Below, in pieces: positions 7,783 through 15,793 of a DNA stretch of 19,210 bases; position 1 is the stretch's first letter, and every line of letters starts with the position of its first letter. A program made the translations under genes and the position numbers. Origin of the DNA: Acidaminococcus sp. GTDB lineage: Bacteria > Bacillota > Negativicutes > Acidaminococcales > Acidaminococcaceae. The stretch covers positions 1 through 19,210 of the forward strand of contig DXYB01000036.1 of the NCBI GenBank assembly GCA_019416065.1, given 5' to 3'. The notes under the pieces are model-generated. The model had not been told where the DNA came from. It made no database searches and saw only the letters and a list, made by a program, of their open reading frames with translations.

Positions 7783-7986
7783 ACAATCCAGCTGACCTGG
7801 TTTTCGCCCCCACACTCGCCTGCTGGAACGTTCGCTCCTAAGCGCTCTGGCTCCCCACTACTAGTTCTCTCGCATTTGCGGCAGGACTTACTTCTAAGCT
7901 GCACCGTGCTCACAGGAAATTATCCTGCTTACGTGGATCGTTTTGCCTGCAACTGGCATCGACTTGCAACCACAGACCTGGATTGT
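7783..7986 (-). ncRNA. Structured non-coding RNA candidate, 6S-like architecture
   Basis: No credible protein gene covers this stretch. The minus strand carries a strong promoter whose predicted start is A7986. The predicted transcript opens with ACAATCCAG (7986-7978) and ends with the exact complement CTGGATTGT (7791-7783), followed by the U-rich tail ATTTTTATGTTTTTTT. The closing stem continues as CTG-TGGTT with AACCA-GGT-CAG. Further inward pairs include TAAGC with GCTTA, and local hairpins such as CAGGA/TCCTG, CTTA/TAAG and CGCA/TGCG. A ~204-nt rod closed by its own ends, with a private sigma-A-like promoter, is the architecture of 6S RNA (ssrS), which mimics an open promoter and binds RNA polymerase. 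I recognise no diagnostic sequence, so 6S identity is inference; SRP, RNase P and tmRNA signatures are absent. Confidence 0.55.
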
Positions 7987-7993
7987 GATTTTT

Positions 7994-8022
7994 ATTATAC
8001 GGTTCTTTGTTAGGTTTGGCAA
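7994..8022 (-). promoter_or_regulatory. Promoter of the structured RNA
   Basis: On the minus strand TTGCCA (8022-8017), exactly 17 bases, then perfect TATAAT (7999-7994). Seven bases separate the -10 box from A7986, the first base of the closing stem. It lies just past the trpS terminator, consistent with an independent RNA gene. Confidence 0.82.
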
Positions 8023-8035
8023 CCACTATTACCCA

Positions 8036-8067
8036 TCAAAAAAGGCCACTATAATGGAGTGACCCTT
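8036..8067 (-). terminator. Terminator of trpS
   Basis: On the minus strand AAGGGTCACT (8067-8058) pairs with AGTGGCCTTT (8050-8041) with two G-U pairs and a 7-base loop, running into a U-tract (8043-8038). It begins 24 bases after the trpS stop codon. Confidence 0.85.
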
Positions 8068-8091
8068 TTGCGTAATGAATACTTACAAGCA

Positions 8092-9156
8092 TTATTTCAA
8101 CAAATTATTATTATCAAAGTAGTCTATCCGCATAGCCTTACGTACGTCCATGAGCGTCTGGTCTGCTTTGCTACGAGCTTTTTCCGTGCCAGCCCGTAGA
8201 ATATCCACTACTTCTAATTCCCGCTCTTCCCAATATTGGCGACGAGCACGGATCGGTCCTAGTACGGACTGAAGTACTGTATTGAGGAATTTCTTAATTT
8301 TCATATCCCCTACGCCGCCTTTTTGGTAGTGTTGCTTCAAATCCTCCAAGTTGGCATAATCCGGCAAAAACTCTGCAAAATGCTCTGGCTTGCTAAAGGC
8401 TTCCAGATACGTAAAGACGGGGTTACCCTCCACATGCCCTGGATCCGTCACCTTGATATGGGTAGGATCCGTATACATACCCATAACTTTGGTCTTTATG
8501 GTTTCTTCATCATCGGATAAATAAATACAATTGCCCAGGGATTTGCTCATTTTTGCCTTGCCATCCAGACCGGGCAACCGCAGGCAAGCTTTGTTTTCTG
8601 GCAATACAATATCCGGTTCTACTAGTGTTTCTCCATAAACACTGTTAAACTTCCTCACAATTTCCCGGCACTGTTCCAGCATAGGTTCCTGGTCTTCGCC
8701 AACAGGTACATGGGTAGCCTGAAAGGCCGTAATATCGGCTGCCTGACTCACTGGATAACAGAAAAATCCCAGTGGTACGCTGGAACCAAAGCCTTTTTGC
8801 TGAATTTCATTTTTTACGGTAGGGTTCCGCTGCACCCGTGCCACTGTGACAAGATCCATAAAGTAAGTAGTCAATTCAAACAGCTGCGGGATCAGACTTT
8901 GGATAAAAATCGTGGATTTTGCCGGGTCAATACCCGCCGCCAAATAATCCAAGGCTACCTGTAATACGTTCTGCCGTACTTTTTCCGGGTTTTCTGCATT
9001 ATCCGTCAAGGCCTGTGCATCGGCAATCATAAAATACACTTCATCAAAAGTCCCGGTATTTTGCAAACGAACTCGTTCTTGCAGGCTGCCCACATAGTGT
9101 CCTACATGTAGATGTCCAGTAGGACGATCCCCTGTTAAAATAATTTTCTTCATCAA
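8092..9156 (-). CDS. trpS: Tryptophan--tRNA ligase (TrpRS)
   Basis: Cytoplasmic class I synthetase that charges tRNA-Trp, 354 residues, close to the usual bacterial length. The HIGH-type signature is HVGH (17-20) after TGDRPTGHL, and the KMSKS loop is exact at 202-206 (AKMSKSLGN). Substrate-pocket segments such as YPVSQAADI and VGEDQEPM are as expected. AGGAAG lies 5 bases before the first of two consecutive ATG codons; the second is equally possible. The gene is transcribed alone, with its own terminator. Unlike thrS in the same window, its roughly 200-base upstream region has no T-box, so any control must act otherwise. Confidence 0.97.
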   Translation of the reverse strand: MMKKIILTGDRPTGHLHVGHYVGSLQERVRLQNTGTFDEVYFMIADAQALTDNAENPEKVRQNVLQVALDYLAAGIDPAKSTIFIQSLIPQLFELTTYFMDLVTVARVQRNPTVKNEIQQKGFGSSVPLGFFCYPVSQAADITAFQATHVPVGEDQEPMLEQCREIVRKFNSVYGETLVEPDIVLPENKACLRLPGLDGKAKMSKSLGNCIYLSDDEETIKTKVMGMYTDPTHIKVTDPGHVEGNPVFTYLEAFSKPEHFAEFLPDYANLEDLKQHYQKGGVGDMKIKKFLNTVLQSVLGPIRARRQYWEERELEVVDILRAGTEKARSKADQTLMDVRKAMRIDYFDNNNLLK

Positions 9157-9207
9157 CGCTTCCTCGCCTTCATTTATTTTATATCAACGTAATTTTGCAG
9201 TCTTAAT

Positions 9208-9213
9208 TATTAT
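9208..9213 (-). promoter_or_regulatory. Likely -10 box of trpS
   Basis: A perfect TATAAT on the minus strand, about 52 bases before the trpS start codon. No good -35 hexamer is found at 16-18 bases, so the call rests on position and the -10 box alone. Confidence 0.4.
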
Positions 9214-9278
9214 ACTATGATTTTGGCCTTTCTTCCAGCAAATGAAAATTTTGCCAAAAATCCACTCCAAAAATACAG

Positions 9279-9307
9279 TTGTACTTTTATTGAAAATTTC
9301 GTATACT
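9279..9307 (+). promoter_or_regulatory. Promoter of sstT
   Basis: TTGTAC (9279-9284), 17 bases, then TATACT (9302-9307), about 54 bases before the sstT start codon. The short leader contains CTGC/GCAG repeats that could fold into a small hairpin, but no known riboswitch is recognised. Confidence 0.65.
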
Positions 9308-9360
9308 ATTCAAGGCTGCTCTAAGGCAGTATTCTGCGAATAATAGAAAGGAAGTTTAAC

Positions 9361-10617
9361 ATGAATGTCATCGCAGCTTTTATTCGAAAGACGGCTCTTA
9401 TAAAACAGATTGCCGTCGGTCTTATCGCCGGTATTTTACTGGCTGTTCTAGCCCCGGGAGTAGTGCCTTTGATCAGTATCTTCGGGGATTTATTTGTAAA
9501 AGCATTGAAGGGCATCGCACCAATTCTTGTTTTCATCCTGGTAACGAATGCTATGGTGCAGAAAAAAGATGATGGGGATACCCATATGAAACCCATTGTC
9601 ACACTCTATGTCATTGGCACTTTTGCCGCTTCTTTGGTGGGTGTGGCTTTATCCTTTCTCTTCCCTGTAAATCTCACTCTGCAACTGGGATCCAGCAAGC
9701 TGAACCCTCCTAGCGGCATTACGGAAGTGCTTCACTCTCTGATTTTAAATATAGTGGATTCTCCAGTCAACGCGTTGCTGAATGCTAATTATATCGGAAT
9801 TTTGGCTTGGGCTATCATCATCGGTCTGGCACTGCATCGTACGATGGAAGACACTTCAAAAAAGCTCTTGGAAAATGTAGCACAAGGAATCACCATTGTA
9901 GTTACCTGGGTCATTCACTTTGCCCCGCTGGGAATTATGGGCCTAGTAGCTCAATCCATCAGTGCCAGTGGTCTGGGTGCCTTGTTAGGGTATATAAAAC
10001 TTCTTGGGGTTTTGATTACTTCTTATTTTTTGGTCGCCCTGATTATGAATCCTTTTATTGTCTATCTCAAAGTACACAAAAATCCGTATCCTTTGGTATG
10101 GACGACCTTAAAAGAAAGTGGGCTATATGCTTTCTTTACCCGTTCTTCTGCCGCTAATATCCCGGTCAACCTGTCTTTATGCAAACGCTTAGGGCTGAAT
10201 CCGGATACATACACAATTTCCATTCCCTTGGGTGCTACCATCAATATGGCCGGTGCATCCATTACAATCTCTGTACTCTCTTTGGCTGCTGCCCATACAC
10301 TGGGGATTCAGGTAGATCTTTTAACTGCCCTGCTTTTGTGCATTATCTCTACAGTAGGAGCCTGTGGTGCATCCGGCGTAGCTGGCGGTTCTTTGCTGCT
10401 TATTCCCGTAGCCTGTGCCTCCTTTGGGATCAGTAATGATATCGCGATGCAAGTTGTAGGCGTAGGTTTTATTATCAGTGTACTGGAAGATGCCTGTGAA
10501 ACCGCATTAAATTCCAGTAGCGACGTACTTTTTACGGCGACTGCTGAATTTGCCCAGCGAGCCAAAGACGGTACCTTGCGTGCCGAAGACATGATCCCCA
10601 AGGACGAACAAAAATAA
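9361..10617 (+). CDS. sstT: Na+/serine-threonine symporter (SstT)
   Basis: Inner-membrane sodium-coupled importer of L-serine and L-threonine, in the dicarboxylate/amino acid:cation symporter family (glutamate-transporter fold), 418 residues. Diagnostic stretches are TRSSAANIPVN for the first re-entrant loop region, PLGATINMAGA for the TM7 signature, and GACGASGVAGGSLLLIPVAC for the second hairpin. Together these are characteristic of SstT rather than of aspartate/glutamate carriers. AAGGAAG lies 6 bases before the ATG. It is transcribed alone, divergent from trpS, and ends in a strong terminator. Serine/threonine import would fit an amino-acid-using lifestyle; it has no operon link to thrS, which lies 7 kb away. 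Confidence 0.95.
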   Translation: MNVIAAFIRKTALIKQIAVGLIAGILLAVLAPGVVPLISIFGDLFVKALKGIAPILVFILVTNAMVQKKDDGDTHMKPIVTLYVIGTFAASLVGVALSFLFPVNLTLQLGSSKLNPPSGITEVLHSLILNIVDSPVNALLNANYIGILAWAIIIGLALHRTMEDTSKKLLENVAQGITIVVTWVIHFAPLGIMGLVAQSISASGLGALLGYIKLLGVLITSYFLVALIMNPFIVYLKVHKNPYPLVWTTLKESGLYAFFTRSSAANIPVNLSLCKRLGLNPDTYTISIPLGATINMAGASITISVLSLAAAHTLGIQVDLLTALLLCIISTVGACGASGVAGGSLLLIPVACASFGISNDIAMQVVGVGFIISVLEDACETALNSSSDVLFTATAEFAQRAKDGTLRAEDMIPKDEQK

Positions 10618-10625
10618 ATCTCCAG

Positions 10626-10668
10626 CAAGAAAACCGCTGCCCCATTGTAAGAGGTAGCGGTTTTCTTG
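10626..10668. terminator. Bidirectional terminator between sstT and the M18 peptidase gene
   Basis: CAAGAAAACCGCT (from 10626) pairs with AGCGGTTTTCTTG (ending 10668), followed inward by CC/GG. The A- and T-rich outer arms let it work in both directions. It lies 8 bases after the sstT stop and 18 bases past the convergent peptidase stop. Confidence 0.9.
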
Positions 10669-10686
10669 TATGGTACGGATCCAATA

Positions 10687-11970
10687 TTAACCAGCAAAAA
10701 AGACAGTGAGACAATCTGTCAATGCCTCCTGATCAACGGCCGCCATAGTTTCCCGTGCGCTGTGCATCGCTAGAAGTGGTACACCGATATCCATAGTACG
10801 TACCGGCACAAGCGCACTTAGCATGGATCCCAGCGTAGAACCGCCCCGAATATCATTGCGATTGACAAAGATTTGGTGGGAAATTCCGTTTTGCTGGCAA
10901 AGTTCTTTTACTACCGCCACCGCTTCCGCATCACCGGCATAGCTTTGGGATGCTGCTTGTTTCAGTACAACACCTCCACCTAGCACAGGTTTATTGGTGG
11001 GATCGCACTTATCCGTATAATTGGGATGGATAGCATGGGCCACGTCCACACTTAGCATAAAGCCCGTGCTAAGATCCTGGTACAGATTTTCTTCCTCAAA
11101 TCCCATGGCATGGTAGATCCGCCGCAAGAGATTGAGCAGCACCAGAGAGTCCGCTCCTTGCTTACTATTGCTTCCTACTTCTTCATTATCAAAAAGGGCA
11201 GCAATGCGCAAACCATTTTCCCCTTCACTTTTTGCCAGACCATCCAGACATCCTTTGACACTGGTCAGATTATCCAGGCGACCGCTGGAAAAAAATTCAT
11301 TGTTTAGCCCCAAAAGGCAGCCTTTTTCTATCGGGTAAGCAGAAAGTTCAAAGGAAAGAATATCCTTTGTTTCCATGCTTAGTTCCTTTGCTAAAAATTC
11401 CTGGAAAAATGGATTCTTGCCCTCACCGTCTCCTAGCAGGGTAAAAAGTGGCAACACATCTTTTTGTTTATTCCATTTATACCCGTCGTTCACTTCTCGA
11501 TTCATATGGATGGCAAGGTTTGCCATGGTAAGAAGCGGACGCCGGAAATCCACAAGGTACGTAATAGGATGAAAGGGATCATCGCCTTTTGTGACGACTT
11601 TACCGGCCAAAGATAAAGGACGATCCAACCAGGTACTCACCAGCATGCCGCCATAGCCTTCCACGTTCAGCTGACCGTACCCTTCTTTTCTGATTTCGGC
11701 GGCAGGTTTAATCCGAAAACACGGAAAATCCGTATGTGCCGCTGCTATTTTTAGTCCATGCTGTCCCATCTGACCGGTACGAAACGCTACCAGCGTCGAG
11801 CCAAATATATTGACAAAATAGCGGCTCTCTGGGGCAAGTTCCCATGCCTCTTCCTGCTTTAACTCTTGGAAACCATTGTCCGCCAAAAGTTTTTCTGCTG
11901 TCAATACCGTATGGTACGGGGACGTACTGTTATCAATAAAGTCCAGTAGTTCTTGCGTGTTTTCTCTCAT
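10687..11970 (-). CDS. apeB: M18 family aminopeptidase (aspartyl-aminopeptidase type)
   Basis: Cytoplasmic dinuclear metallo-aminopeptidase, 427 residues, that trims N-terminal residues (often acidic ones) from peptides. All five expected metal ligands can be placed: H79 (AAAHTD), D233 (SGRLDNL), E264 (FDNEEVGS), D309 (SVDVAHA) and H403 (LAMHSARE). E263 is the general base and D81 is the supporting aspartate. AGGAGG lies 7 bases before the ATG. It starts 44 bases after the recD2 stop with no terminator between, so it may be read from the recD2 transcript, although the functions are unrelated. Exact residue preference cannot be deduced. Confidence 0.94.
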   Translation of the reverse strand: MRENTQELLDFIDNSTSPYHTVLTAEKLLADNGFQELKQEEAWELAPESRYFVNIFGSTLVAFRTGQMGQHGLKIAAAHTDFPCFRIKPAAEIRKEGYGQLNVEGYGGMLVSTWLDRPLSLAGKVVTKGDDPFHPITYLVDFRRPLLTMANLAIHMNREVNDGYKWNKQKDVLPLFTLLGDGEGKNPFFQEFLAKELSMETKDILSFELSAYPIEKGCLLGLNNEFFSSGRLDNLTSVKGCLDGLAKSEGENGLRIAALFDNEEVGSNSKQGADSLVLLNLLRRIYHAMGFEEENLYQDLSTGFMLSVDVAHAIHPNYTDKCDPTNKPVLGGGVVLKQAASQSYAGDAEAVAVVKELCQQNGISHQIFVNRNDIRGGSTLGSMLSALVPVRTMDIGVPLLAMHSARETMAAVDQEALTDCLTVFFAG

Positions 11971-12014
11971 ACGTTTTCCTCCTCGTATTGCCTATTTTTG
12001 TATCACTCCCGTGA

Positions 12015-14180
12015 TTATATATCTTCTTGTTTCAGTCGATATGCTAAAAGGCTATAGCGTTTCCGGGTACGGTCATTTTCTACCGCTGTACGCAAGGCCT
12101 TCTCACTGCCAGCCAAATGGACACTTTTTTTAGCCCGAGTAATCGCCGTATAAAACAGGTTCCGCTGTAGCATGATATAATGCCCGGCTACTAGTGGTAT
12201 AATTACTGTGGCATATTCGCTGCCCTGGCTTTTATGAACGCTCATGGCATAAGCTAACCGAAGTTCCCCGGCTTCCGCTCCTTCATACACTACATTGCCT
12301 TCTTCTGTACGATCCGGGTACTCTACTGTGATACTTCCATTTTGAATTGCGAGAATACGTCCGATATCTCCGTTGAATACGTTCTTTTCATAGTTATTTC
12401 GGATTTGCATCACCTTATCCCCTTCCCGCAAAAGCAGAAATCCGCTGTGCAATTCTGCTTTTGCGGGAGAAGGTGGATTCATCCGTTCCTGAATCAAGGT
12501 ATTTAAGTTTTCTACCCCACAGAGATTTTTGTGCATAGGGCTTAACACTTGAACACTTTGCCAAGGCGCATTGGCTGCCAGTTTAGCATACAGCGCAACC
12601 ACGTAGCGCATGGTCTCCGCTTCCGTATCAAACCGCCGAAAGGTAAAATCTCTTTCTCCCCTCCATTCTGGCAACATTCCCTGGTTGACTCGGTGTGCAT
12701 TACGAACAATGGGAGATAATTCCGCCTGTCTAAATACATTTTCCAGGCGTACAATGGGCATGGTGCCACTTTGGATAATATCCTGAAGTACATTCCCCGG
12801 CCCTACACTTGGCAATTGATCCGCATCTCCTACTAAAATCAAGCGACACCCTAACGGTAAAGCCCTTAACAAATTATACATCAGAACAATATCCAGCATG
12901 GAGGCTTCATCTACAATTACTGCGTCGGCCTCTAGAGGATTGTCTTCATCCCTTCCCCAGAAAGAAGATCCTCCATCTTGGAGTGTATATTCCAGCATCC
13001 GATGTACCGTCAAAGCAGGTCGTCCTGCGCTTTCTGATAAACGTTTTGCAGCTCGCCCCGTAGGTGCTGCCAAAAGAATTTTGCAGCCAGCCTGCTCCAT
13101 CACCGACAAAATCCCTTTGACTACCGTGGTTTTCCCCGTACCAGGGCCCCCTGTCAGCACAAATACACCATGCTCGACAGAAGCTTTCACGGCCTCAGTT
13201 TGTTCCGGAGCTAGCTGGATACTTTCATCCCGCTCCCATTCCTGAATGATTTTTTTATAATCCACTTTCCAAAGGGCATTGACGTTATCCCGGAGTGCTA
13301 TCAGGCGATGCGCTACACCGCTTTCTGCACGATATAAATACTCTGGATATACGCATACGTGATCCCCACGATCTTCTGTACGGAGCATATTATCAGCTAG
13401 TAGCTTTTGAAAAACATCTTCTACTTCCATGGGATCTAGCTGCAATATTTTGGCTGCCATTTTTACGAGATACCGGTCAGGAACACAAGTATGACCCTGA
13501 TTGGCACATTGTAGCAGTGTATAATGAATCCCGGCCTTAATCCGTTCATCACTTTGTGCATCAAATCCCAGATGCTGGGCCAACATATCTGCAGTGCGAA
13601 AGCCAATGCCGTCCACATCTTCCGCCAGGCAATAGGGATTATTGCTGATCCGTGTCACCGCTGTACCACCATACAGCGCCTTAATCCTGGGAGCATAGTT
13701 TCCACTGATACCATTGCTTTCCAAAAAAAATACCAAGTCTCGGGTATCTTTTAGTTCTCCATAGGAAGCTACAATGGCTTCTGCTTTTTTCTTGCCGATG
13801 CCACTAACCTCCCGGAGGCGCTCCGGTGTTGTTTCAATCACATGCAGCGTATCCTCACCAAATGCATCGACGAGTCGCTTTGCCATAGCAAGTCCTACGC
13901 CTTTTAAGACACCACTACCCAACATCTTTACAAGCCCTTCAGTTCCTTTTGGGGAAATGGTTTCCCAGCTTTGGGTACTAAATTGCCGTCCAAACTTTGG
14001 ATGTTCGCTCCACTGGCCAACCAGGCGAACTGTTTCACCGGCAAAAGGAGGTTGCCCTTTATAAACCACAGAGATTGTCCCTACTTCCGGATTTTGTGCC
14101 TTAAATACACTAAAGCCACCACTTGCTGCTTGAAAAACGATGGATTTGATTGTAACTTCCAGGGACTCCTGCGTTGCCAT
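12015..14180 (-). CDS. recD2: RecD-like ATP-dependent 5'-3' DNA helicase (RecD2)
   Basis: Superfamily 1B DNA helicase of the stand-alone RecD2 type, found in bacteria independent of RecBC and linked to repair and replication-fork maintenance. At 721 residues it has the N-terminal extension typical of RecD2: an OB-like region (about 8-75) and helix-hairpin-helix repeats (LREVSGIGKKKAEAI at 122-136 and a second around 185-200). Helicase motifs follow in order: Walker A GGPGTGKT (344-351), Ia APTGRAAKRL (372-381), Walker B VDEAS (423-427), III GDADQLPSVGPG (451-462) and IV FRQA. The last motifs are SVHKSQGSEY and FYTAITRAKK near the end. GAGGTGA lies 4-5 bases before the ATG. No recB or recC is present here. 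Confidence 0.96.
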   Translation of the reverse strand: MATQESLEVTIKSIVFQAASGGFSVFKAQNPEVGTISVVYKGQPPFAGETVRLVGQWSEHPKFGRQFSTQSWETISPKGTEGLVKMLGSGVLKGVGLAMAKRLVDAFGEDTLHVIETTPERLREVSGIGKKKAEAIVASYGELKDTRDLVFFLESNGISGNYAPRIKALYGGTAVTRISNNPYCLAEDVDGIGFRTADMLAQHLGFDAQSDERIKAGIHYTLLQCANQGHTCVPDRYLVKMAAKILQLDPMEVEDVFQKLLADNMLRTEDRGDHVCVYPEYLYRAESGVAHRLIALRDNVNALWKVDYKKIIQEWERDESIQLAPEQTEAVKASVEHGVFVLTGGPGTGKTTVVKGILSVMEQAGCKILLAAPTGRAAKRLSESAGRPALTVHRMLEYTLQDGGSSFWGRDEDNPLEADAVIVDEASMLDIVLMYNLLRALPLGCRLILVGDADQLPSVGPGNVLQDIIQSGTMPIVRLENVFRQAELSPIVRNAHRVNQGMLPEWRGERDFTFRRFDTEAETMRYVVALYAKLAANAPWQSVQVLSPMHKNLCGVENLNTLIQERMNPPSPAKAELHSGFLLLREGDKVMQIRNNYEKNVFNGDIGRILAIQNGSITVEYPDRTEEGNVVYEGAEAGELRLAYAMSVHKSQGSEYATVIIPLVAGHYIMLQRNLFYTAITRAKKSVHLAGSEKALRTAVENDRTRKRYSLLAYRLKQEDI

Positions 14181-14245
14181 AGTTCACCTCAATCTCAAAG
14201 AAGTCCTAAGGGACATCTCTGAATACATGATAATTTTATCTTAGC

Positions 14246-14276
14246 ATAAAAAAGGAGCTGCCACAAGGCAACTCCA
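14246..14276 (-). terminator. Terminator of the substrate-binding protein gene
   Basis: On the minus strand GGAGTTGCC (14275-14267) pairs with GGCAGCTCC (14262-14254), one G-U, loop of four, followed by six to seven U. It starts 9 bases past the stop codon and separates this gene from recD2. Confidence 0.95.
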
Positions 14277-14284
14277 AAACGTTT

Positions 14285-15058
14285 TTATTTTTTCTCGGAG
14301 AACCATTTATCATAGATTTTTTGGTATTCCCCATTCTGCTTTAACTCTCCAAGAGCCTTGTTCAAAGCCTGTGTTAATGCTATATTTTTCTTTGAAACAG
14401 CAATCCCGTAAAAATCACCTTTCTTGGGTTCTCCGACGATTTTCGCATAAGCATTACCGCCCTGTTTTAAAAAGTACTGTAATACCGGGAGGTCACTGAT
14501 CACCGCATCCGCATTGCCGTTTTTCATCTCTAGACAAGCCGCATCGGACGTATCAAAGGTTTTTACTTTGGCTCCCTGGATTTTTTCTGCCTCCTGGGCA
14601 CCTGTGGTACCAAGCTGTACCGCAATGGTTTTGCCTTTTAAATCATTAGCGCCTTTGATTGTTGTATTATCTTTCATCGTGAGTACTGCCAGACCGGATT
14701 CGTAATAGGCATCCGTAAAATCCACCTGTTTTTTCCGTTCATCGGTGATACTCATCCCTGCAATGGCGGCATCAATATTCCCCGCGTTCAAGGCAGGAAT
14801 TAGGGCATCAAATCCCATACTTTTGACTGTGACCTTGTCGTATCCGGCTTGTTTACCCATGGCCTTAATCAAATCTATATCAAATCCAATATAGTCCCCG
14901 TTTTTTTCATCAGGAAATTCAAAAGGCGCAAATCCGGATTCTGTTCCTACGGTGAGCTCTTTTTTTGCTGGGTCTGCACTTTGCTCAGAAGAAGTGCCAC
15001 ATCCGGCCACTGCAACCAACATAAGCAATGCACATACCCAATTTATTACTCTTTTCAT
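14285..15058 (-). CDS. Polar amino-acid ABC transporter substrate-binding lipoprotein (GlnH/TcyA-like), orphan
   Basis: Extracytoplasmic binding protein that would capture an amino acid for an ABC importer, 257 residues. The N-terminus is a lipoprotein signal with lipobox AVAGC and lipidated C20. The mature protein has the family-3 solute-binding fold: TVGTESGFAPFEF, GFDIDLIKAMG, GFDALIPALNAGNIDAAIAGMSIT and YDKWF near the end. R108 (TDERKK) and D189 (ISDLP) match residues that hold the ligand's carboxylate and amino group in glutamine-binding-type proteins. The exact ligand is undetermined. No permease or ATPase gene lies on either side, and it has its own promoter and terminator, so it must work with components encoded elsewhere. 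The ribosome site is weak (GGTGGTGGAAAG before the ATG). Confidence 0.93.
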   Translation of the reverse strand: MKRVINWVCALLMLVAVAGCGTSSEQSADPAKKELTVGTESGFAPFEFPDEKNGDYIGFDIDLIKAMGKQAGYDKVTVKSMGFDALIPALNAGNIDAAIAGMSITDERKKQVDFTDAYYESGLAVLTMKDNTTIKGANDLKGKTIAVQLGTTGAQEAEKIQGAKVKTFDTSDAACLEMKNGNADAVISDLPVLQYFLKQGGNAYAKIVGEPKKGDFYGIAVSKKNIALTQALNKALGELKQNGEYQKIYDKWFSEKK

Positions 15059-15110
15059 CTACTTTCCACCACCCATTTTTGCTTTTGTAACAAAAAACGA
15101 TATTGGTGTC

Positions 15111-15139
15111 ATTATATAAGTATATGCATTTTTACGCAA
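15111..15139 (-). promoter_or_regulatory. Promoter of the substrate-binding protein gene
   Basis: On the minus strand TTGCGT (15139-15134), 17 bases, then TATAAT (15116-15111). A short dyad TTTTGT-T-ACAAAA lies in the leader between promoter and gene and could be an operator, though the sequence is simple. Confidence 0.75.
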
Positions 15140-15167
15140 TAGATTTTAGGAAAGTATACAATATTTT

Positions 15168-15764
15168 TCATGCCGTTAAAAGCAAGCCAAGTAGGTTGTC
15201 CTTTATTTCATTATAGTTGCATACAGGTTCTGGCTGCGCCAGATGGTCTCCCAGCATTTTTTCCATCCACACCATATTGTACCAACGACCAAACTTATAG
15301 CCGCTATCATGAAATTCTCCTACCATTTTATATCCTAAATGGGCATGAAATTGAACACTGTTGCGAGTCAAGTACTCATCTTCCACTTTGGGATACCCAA
15401 TACAGGCGTTTAGGTTCAATACATGCATTTTCTTTAGAATTTCTTCCATAACATGATACAATTTCTTTCCTATCCCGTTATGGCGCAGCTGCGCATCCAA
15501 ATAAATCGTGGTCTCTACAGACCAATCATACGCTTTTCGTCCCACAAAGGCGCTGACATAAGAGTATCCGACAATCCGGCTATCCTGTTCGACTACAATA
15601 TATGGGTATCTTTCCATGGTATGCTGCATCCGCTGGCGGAATTCCTCTACCGTGGGGACGGTCCATTCAAAGGTAATCACCGTTTTTTCTACGTAGTAAC
15701 GGTAAATCTCTAAAAGTTGCTCTGCATCATCCAATCTGGCATTGCGAAACGTCACATCTCCCAT
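15168..15764 (-). CDS. GNAT N-acetyltransferase, Pat/Bar-like
   Basis: Acetyl-CoA-dependent N-acetyltransferase of the GNAT superfamily, 198 residues. It resembles the phosphinothricin / methionine-sulfoximine acetyltransferase branch: TVITFEW (28-34), RYPYIVVEQ, RKAYDWSVETTIYL (76-89), the acetyl-CoA loop RHNGIG (94-99), and the late HLGYKMVGEFHDSGYKFGRWYNM region. Natural substrates in this group are usually small amino-acid-like amines; none can be assigned here. The ATG at 15764 has GGGGGTG 8 bases upstream. An in-frame GTG at 15785 with AAGGA 5 bases before it is a real alternative adding 7 residues. The gene follows the secreted-protein gene by 8-29 bases and appears to end its operon. 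No terminator is seen before the next promoter. Confidence 0.88.
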   Translation of the reverse strand: MGDVTFRNARLDDAEQLLEIYRYYVEKTVITFEWTVPTVEEFRQRMQHTMERYPYIVVEQDSRIVGYSYVSAFVGRKAYDWSVETTIYLDAQLRHNGIGKKLYHVMEEILKKMHVLNLNACIGYPKVEDEYLTRNSVQFHAHLGYKMVGEFHDSGYKFGRWYNMVWMEKMLGDHLAQPEPVCNYNEIKDNLLGLLLTA

Positions 15765-15793
15765 TCTAGACACACCCCCTGGCACATAATTCC

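Noticed and set aside
7729..8013. A 94-codon plus-strand open frame through the region without protein genes
   Set aside because: It has no ribosome site, starts inside the LUD terminator, has a composition unlike a protein, and overlaps the minus-strand RNA gene with its promoter and closing stem.
8001..8022. GGTTCTTTGT at 8001, shared with the putative insertion-sequence end at 19161
   Set aside because: Only 10 bases match, the following bases differ, and there is no transposase or partner repeat. The 8001 copy overlaps the RNA promoter spacer, so chance is more likely than a relic.
9157..9360. A T-box or trp-type leader upstream of trpS
   Set aside because: No AGGGTGG-AACCGCG motif, no terminator hairpin and no Trp-rich leader peptide were found on the minus strand.
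11971..12014. ATCAC/GTGAT hairpin between recD2 and the M18 peptidase gene as a terminator
   Set aside because: The stem is only 5 pairs and is followed by ACAAAAATAGG with no U-tract on the minus strand.
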